Shown here: positions 6,151-9,305 of the stretch, in pieces
Numbering within the stretch: position 1 is the first letter of the stretch
How the letters are laid out: each line of letters starts with the position of its first letter
DNA from: Actinomycetes bacterium
Lineage (GTDB): Bacteria > Actinomycetota > Humimicrobiia > JAHJRV01
Assembly: GCA_030612085.1 (NCBI GenBank)
Contig: JAUWOM010000038.1
Coordinates: forward strand, 1 to 9,305
Direction: 5' to 3'
DNA length: 9,305 nt
Position numbers and translations under genes: made by a program
Notes under the pieces: model-generated
Told to the model about the DNA's origin: nothing
Database searches by the model: none
What the model saw: only the letters and a program-made list of their open reading frames with translations

Positions 6151-6208
6151 AGAGATTTGTAGCATGGTTTCGAAGACATTTTAGTTAAGAAACTATGCTC
6201 AAATCTTT
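6151..6208 (-). repeat. Long imperfect inverted repeat in the acsB-DUF1858 leader
   Basis: In the 154-bp gap after acsB, the plus-strand arms AGATTTG-TA-GCAT-G-GTTTC (6153-6171) and GAAAC-T-ATGC-T-CAAATCT (6189-6206) pair over 16 positions in three blocks (7, 4 and 5 bp), with a 17-nt loop. On the transcribed minus strand this makes an RNA stem-loop ending about 35 nt before the DUF1858 ribosome-binding site. No U-tract follows the stem in the reading direction, so it is not a classical terminator. It could be a leader, processing or stability element, or a degenerate insertion. The rest of the gap (6109-6150 and 6209-6262) is AT-rich and holds nothing I recognise. Confidence 0.6.
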
Positions 6209-6262
6209 TGATACTTCTTCTTTAATTAGAATTTAATATTTTTATTATCTTGTAAATCTAAT

Positions 6263-8443
6263 TTAGAACATTGATTCCATTTCTAATACTGGATGTCCTA
6301 CTTTTTGTATAAATTTAAGAACTTCCTCTTCTGTTACAGCATTTTCTTCAGTCGCAATCTTGTCCAGAAAATCCGGGATTTCCAACTCATCTGCTCTGTG
6401 TTGTAATGCCTCCCTTATCTCCTCCTTCAACATTTTTGGCATCCAAACTAAACGATTAAATCCACCATCTGCTTTTATGAACTTTTTGCTCGTTAAGAAG
6501 AACTTACTAACTCCAATAAAGCCTGGTGTCTGTACTCCACCACCAACAGAACCAGCCAGTGTTGAAAATTTCATTCCACATGGAGTCATTTCAGGGTGTT
6601 CTCTCGGAACAACCATTACTCCACCTGTCATTGGAAGAACTGCAACTATTGTTTCAAAACAACCACATGAAGTCATAGGATCATTAATCATTGAGTATGC
6701 ACTAAATGAAGCAAGCGTTTGGTGAGAATTTTTATAAACAAATTCATTAACACCTTTCCATACCCCAAGATGGTTATCAATTGTTTCTCCTTTTTTAACT
6801 GGCTGATTTGGTCCAGTGGGATTTATCTGATTAGATGCTTTTCCGTCCAGCCAATTGTACGCACCACAGAGTCCTGGCCTTTCTGGTGAAATAACACACA
6901 CATGGTTTGGAGCAAATGATTGACATAGCGTGCAGGAATAGAAAGTATCTACGCTCTCATCAGTTAGTGCACCAATTCTATCGTCCCTCGCTTTATAGAC
7001 TGGTTTAGCAACTTTTAAAAGTTCTTCTACCTTTTTCTCATCTGTATATAGTTTTACTTGAACTTTATCCAAAATAGCTCCAAAGTCACCATGTAACTTT
7101 GCGTGAATTATTTTTCCAATATCATCCATTCTGAATCCAGCATTATAAGCATCTTTACTTATTCTTATCCAGGCAATATCTCTTTGACCAATATGTAATA
7201 AACCATGACCATAATTTATAAAGTGATGTATCTGTCTTTCTAATATAGGTTCAAAGTCAGGTTGCATATCCCTCCCTGCAACTTCTACAATGATTGCTAA
7301 TGGAATTGCATTACCAGGTTCAATACTATCTATATCTGGACCAAATAACTCAATCTTCCCATCCTCAACTTCAGCTAAATCTTTGGTATATAAAAATTCC
7401 AAACATTTACTTTTCATTCCTCCAAATTCAGCATGCATATCTTCTTTTCTAACTCTCTCACCTTCAAATGCTGGACCGTATGGAATTGGTACAGGTACTT
7501 CTGTAATAATGATTTTAAGTCCTCTTACCTCTATCCCTTTTGAAACTATTTCTTTAAGTGGTACTTCAGGTACTACATGTTCATAGGTACAAACTCCTCT
7601 TGGAAGAATTGCGGGGATATCTGTATCTGCTATGATTGGAAATCCAAAATTTATAGCTCCTGCTGCATTAGCATACTTCTCATCTGTAACTTCACCTAAT
7701 GCAAGTCCAAATGCAAAAATCCTGTTCTTGTTATAGAGAAGGATTCTTCTATAGTCTCCCGGTTTTACTCCACCAAAAGTCAGTGCTGCTCTCGTTGCAA
7801 AACCAAGTGAGTAAACTGTAGATCCTATTTCCTTTCCAAATGGAACAAGTCTGGTTTCCCATCCTAAGTCAATGCCCTCTTCAACCAGTTGTTCAGCAAA
7901 TGCCTTTCCTTTAGTATTTCCAGACATAAATACATAGATACTCTTTTGCTGAAGTTCCCTAGCAATTTTTACTGCAATATCATTTGTTGGAGTAGCTCCA
8001 ATAACAGCCGCAAATCCTGGAGCAGAGCCATCTACAAATTCTATTCCTCTTTCCCTTATTATCAAATCCTCTGCTGCTCCAAGCCATATACCTTCTACAG
8101 GATTTGGACCCATGACATACTTTATTGCTTCCATAATCTCCTCTGCAAAAAGTGTTGCCATTCCAGCATCTAAAGCATTACCTAAATATGGGAGCCATAT
8201 TTTTTCTTTAGGTATGGGTGGTAAAAGCTTTTCAGCCTCCTCCAAAACTGGTGGCATGTCTCCCAATGTCTTAATTGCTATTCCTGTTATTCCATATATT
8301 ATGGGTAAATAATAACCTGTATTGGGAAACTCAACCTCCTGTTTTGGTCCAAACTGTTCTAATGCTTTATCTAACATCTCTCGGGCTTCTTTCACCTTCT
8401 GGTGAGCGCCTCTAATTGCTGCCGATGCAATTATTTTACTCAA
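6263..8443 (-). CDS. acsB: Acetyl-CoA synthase, CODH/ACS beta (alpha in Moorella naming) subunit AcsB
   Basis: Makes acetyl-CoA from CO, CoA and a methyl group delivered by the corrinoid Fe-S protein: the central carbon-joining step of the Wood-Ljungdahl pathway, in the cytoplasm. The protein has 726 residues, the bacterial length that includes the N-terminal CODH-contacting domain missing from archaeal CdhC. The A-cluster ligands are all present: Cys504, Cys507, Cys516 and Cys526 (CTLCQSFAPNHVC then PGLCG) for the 4Fe-4S, and Cys593-Gly594-Cys595 (MTSCGCFE) for the nickel site. These lie two residues earlier than the Moorella positions. The TTG start at 8443 follows AAGGAGGGAG (8460-8451) and overlaps the cooS stop by 8 bp, so the two are translationally coupled and probably form the usual CODH/ACS complex. 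Its G+C looks clearly higher than in the nuo-like genes. No sign of damage. Confidence 0.98.
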   Translation of the reverse strand: MSKIIASAAIRGAHQKVKEAREMLDKALEQFGPKQEVEFPNTGYYLPIIYGITGIAIKTLGDMPPVLEEAEKLLPPIPKEKIWLPYLGNALDAGMATLFAEEIMEAIKYVMGPNPVEGIWLGAAEDLIIRERGIEFVDGSAPGFAAVIGATPTNDIAVKIARELQQKSIYVFMSGNTKGKAFAEQLVEEGIDLGWETRLVPFGKEIGSTVYSLGFATRAALTFGGVKPGDYRRILLYNKNRIFAFGLALGEVTDEKYANAAGAINFGFPIIADTDIPAILPRGVCTYEHVVPEVPLKEIVSKGIEVRGLKIIITEVPVPIPYGPAFEGERVRKEDMHAEFGGMKSKCLEFLYTKDLAEVEDGKIELFGPDIDSIEPGNAIPLAIIVEVAGRDMQPDFEPILERQIHHFINYGHGLLHIGQRDIAWIRISKDAYNAGFRMDDIGKIIHAKLHGDFGAILDKVQVKLYTDEKKVEELLKVAKPVYKARDDRIGALTDESVDTFYSCTLCQSFAPNHVCVISPERPGLCGAYNWLDGKASNQINPTGPNQPVKKGETIDNHLGVWKGVNEFVYKNSHQTLASFSAYSMINDPMTSCGCFETIVAVLPMTGGVMVVPREHPEMTPCGMKFSTLAGSVGGGVQTPGFIGVSKFFLTSKKFIKADGGFNRLVWMPKMLKEEIREALQHRADELEIPDFLDKIATEENAVTEEEVLKFIQKVGHPVLEMESMF

Positions 8444-9305
8444 TTTCTAACTCCCTCCTTGTTTCCATGTCAAATAATACTCTTTCTTTCTTTTCATGTA
8501 CTCCTAAAGCTTTTCTCTTTTTCTGTATATGGTTAATTGTTTTTTCCAATATTTTTTCCGGGTCTGGTTCAAATTCTAATTTTCCTCCTACTATATTTTC
8601 CCATCCACTGCCTATCATCTCAGTAACTTCAGCACTTCCCCCAACTGGTGAACCAACACCAAATAAAACATAAAGACCTGATGCAACAAAATAAGTTCCT
8701 ATTGATAGTGCTTTCTCACTCATCCATTCAGGTGCAATTCCAGCAGCAGGAAGATCACTTATATCTTCTCCTAAACCACCTTCACGAACAACCTGAGCAA
8801 AAATTGTTAATGCTCTTGAGTTATCCACACAGGAACCTAAATGTAGAACTGGTGGGATACCAACTGTTTCACAAATAGACCTTAACCCTTCACCAGCATA
8901 TTTCATTGCTTCAGGTGTAAGTAAGCCATATTTTGAACAAGCAATTGCTCCACATCCAGTTTGAGCTACCAAATAATCCCTTGAAATTAATTCTTTAACC
9001 AGATAATTATGAGATTGATCATGTGCTACTCTTGGATTATTACAACCAACTACTCCAACTACACCTTGGATTCTTCCATCAATTATTGCATCATTAAGTG
9101 GTCTAAAAGATGCCCTATATTTTCCTCCCAACATGTAATTTATATATTCATGTGAAAATCCAGCAACCAATGGACTACTTATATTTGGAATTCTTGTGCC
9201 ATTTCTATTAACAAAATTGTCTATAGCTCTCATTATTATCTTTTTCGCAATTTCTGGAGCATTATGTTCATCAAAAGGTATATGGGTCGCTCCTGGAATT
9301 TTAGC
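8436..9305 (-). CDS. cooS: Anaerobic Ni-Fe carbon monoxide dehydrogenase catalytic subunit, C-terminal part (5' end outside window)
   Basis: Interconverts CO2 and CO at the Ni-Fe-S C-cluster, giving CO to AcsB and exchanging electrons with ferredoxin. The frame is open to the right edge, giving 289 residues of the C-terminal half. An ATG at 9233 is internal, because the preceding 24 codons (AKIPGATHIPFDEHNAPEIA) are conserved CODH sequence. Motifs expected to hold C-cluster ligands are present: VVGCNNPRVAHDQSHNYLVK, QTGCGAIACSKYGLL and LHLGSCVDNSRAL, and WMSEKALSIGTYFVASG follows. The His and the first cysteines of the C-cluster and the B- and D-cluster cysteines would lie outside the window. 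The 8-bp overlap with acsB marks it as the acetyl-CoA-synthase-associated CODH (also called AcsA) rather than a stand-alone enzyme. The length of the missing N-terminal part cannot be judged here. Confidence 0.97.
   Translation of the reverse strand, partial: AKIPGATHIPFDEHNAPEIAKKIIMRAIDNFVNRNGTRIPNISSPLVAGFSHEYINYMLGGKYRASFRPLNDAIIDGRIQGVVGVVGCNNPRVAHDQSHNYLVKELISRDYLVAQTGCGAIACSKYGLLTPEAMKYAGEGLRSICETVGIPPVLHLGSCVDNSRALTIFAQVVREGGLGEDISDLPAAGIAPEWMSEKALSIGTYFVASGLYVLFGVGSPVGGSAEVTEMIGSGWENIVGGKLEFEPDPEKILEKTINHIQKKRKALGVHEKKERVLFDMETRRELEIE

Noticed and set aside
6109..6165. Upstream ATG start at 6165 for the DUF1858 protein
   Set aside because: It has no ribosome-binding site and adds a non-conserved basic stretch, whereas GTG at 6108 has GGAGG at ideal distance.
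6263..8443. Archaeal CdhC-type acetyl-CoA synthase and archaeal host
   Set aside because: The protein has bacterial length with the N-terminal domain, and the gene is coupled directly to cooS as in bacteria.
6360..8878. Several plus-strand open frames of 66-121 codons opposite acsB and cooS
   Set aside because: They are shadows of highly conserved genes on the other strand with complete catalytic motifs. Their peptides show no domain pattern.

Overview
The window is AT-rich and every supported gene lies on the minus strand, so it reads from position 9305 down to 1. The two genes at the right are the Wood-Ljungdahl carbon enzymes: the C-terminal part of an anaerobic Ni-Fe carbon monoxide dehydrogenase (cooS/acsA, 5' end outside the window) and a complete bacterial-length acetyl-CoA synthase (acsB). 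This points to an anaerobic bacterium with the bacterial form of CODH/ACS, probably acetogenic or otherwise using the Wood-Ljungdahl pathway. Low G+C, frequent TTG/GTG starts and good Shine-Dalgarno sites fit a bacterium from a deep anaerobic lineage. The sequence alone does not fix the phylum.

Downstream of acsB are about 150 bp of non-coding sequence with a long imperfect inverted repeat, then a small DUF1858 protein with a CxxC pair. After a good sigma70-type promoter match comes a run of complex-I-like genes in the order nuoA-B-D-H-I-J-K-N. The nuoN gene runs off the left edge. No nuoC, E, F, G, L or M is visible. The iron-sulfur relay is kept: NuoI has two 4Fe-4S motifs and NuoB has four Cys for cluster N2. 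This suggests a ferredoxin-type electron input without an NADH module.

The most striking observation is that this complex keeps the complex I fold and its Fe-S ligands but has lost many residues that normally do quinone chemistry and proton transfer. In NuoD the quinone-headgroup His and Tyr are Phe and Asn, and there are no NiFe ligands either. NuoH has lost nearly all its conserved acidic residues. NuoK has Ser and Gln where the two channel glutamates should be. NuoN has Arg and Ile at two of its three key lysine positions. NuoA and NuoJ have also lost signature residues. The reading frames are intact, so this looks like a re-purposed complex rather than decay. Its place directly after CODH/ACS suggests it handles electrons from CO/acetyl-CoA metabolism with an unknown acceptor and perhaps altered ion coupling. 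That role is inference.

Layout in reading direction: cooS (partial, 9305-8436), acsB (8443-6263, TTG start overlapping cooS), leader with inverted repeat (6262-6109), DUF1858 gene (6108-5884), promoter and nuoA (5877-5453), 156-bp gap with a palindrome (5452-5297), nuoB (5296-4847), nuoD (about 4796-3714, unusual start), nuoH (3717-2749), nuoI (2739-2317), nuoJ (2268-1780), nuoK (1776-1432), nuoN (1431-1, partial). No tRNA, rRNA, CRISPR array or mobile element was recognised. No stretch over 300 bases lacks a gene.
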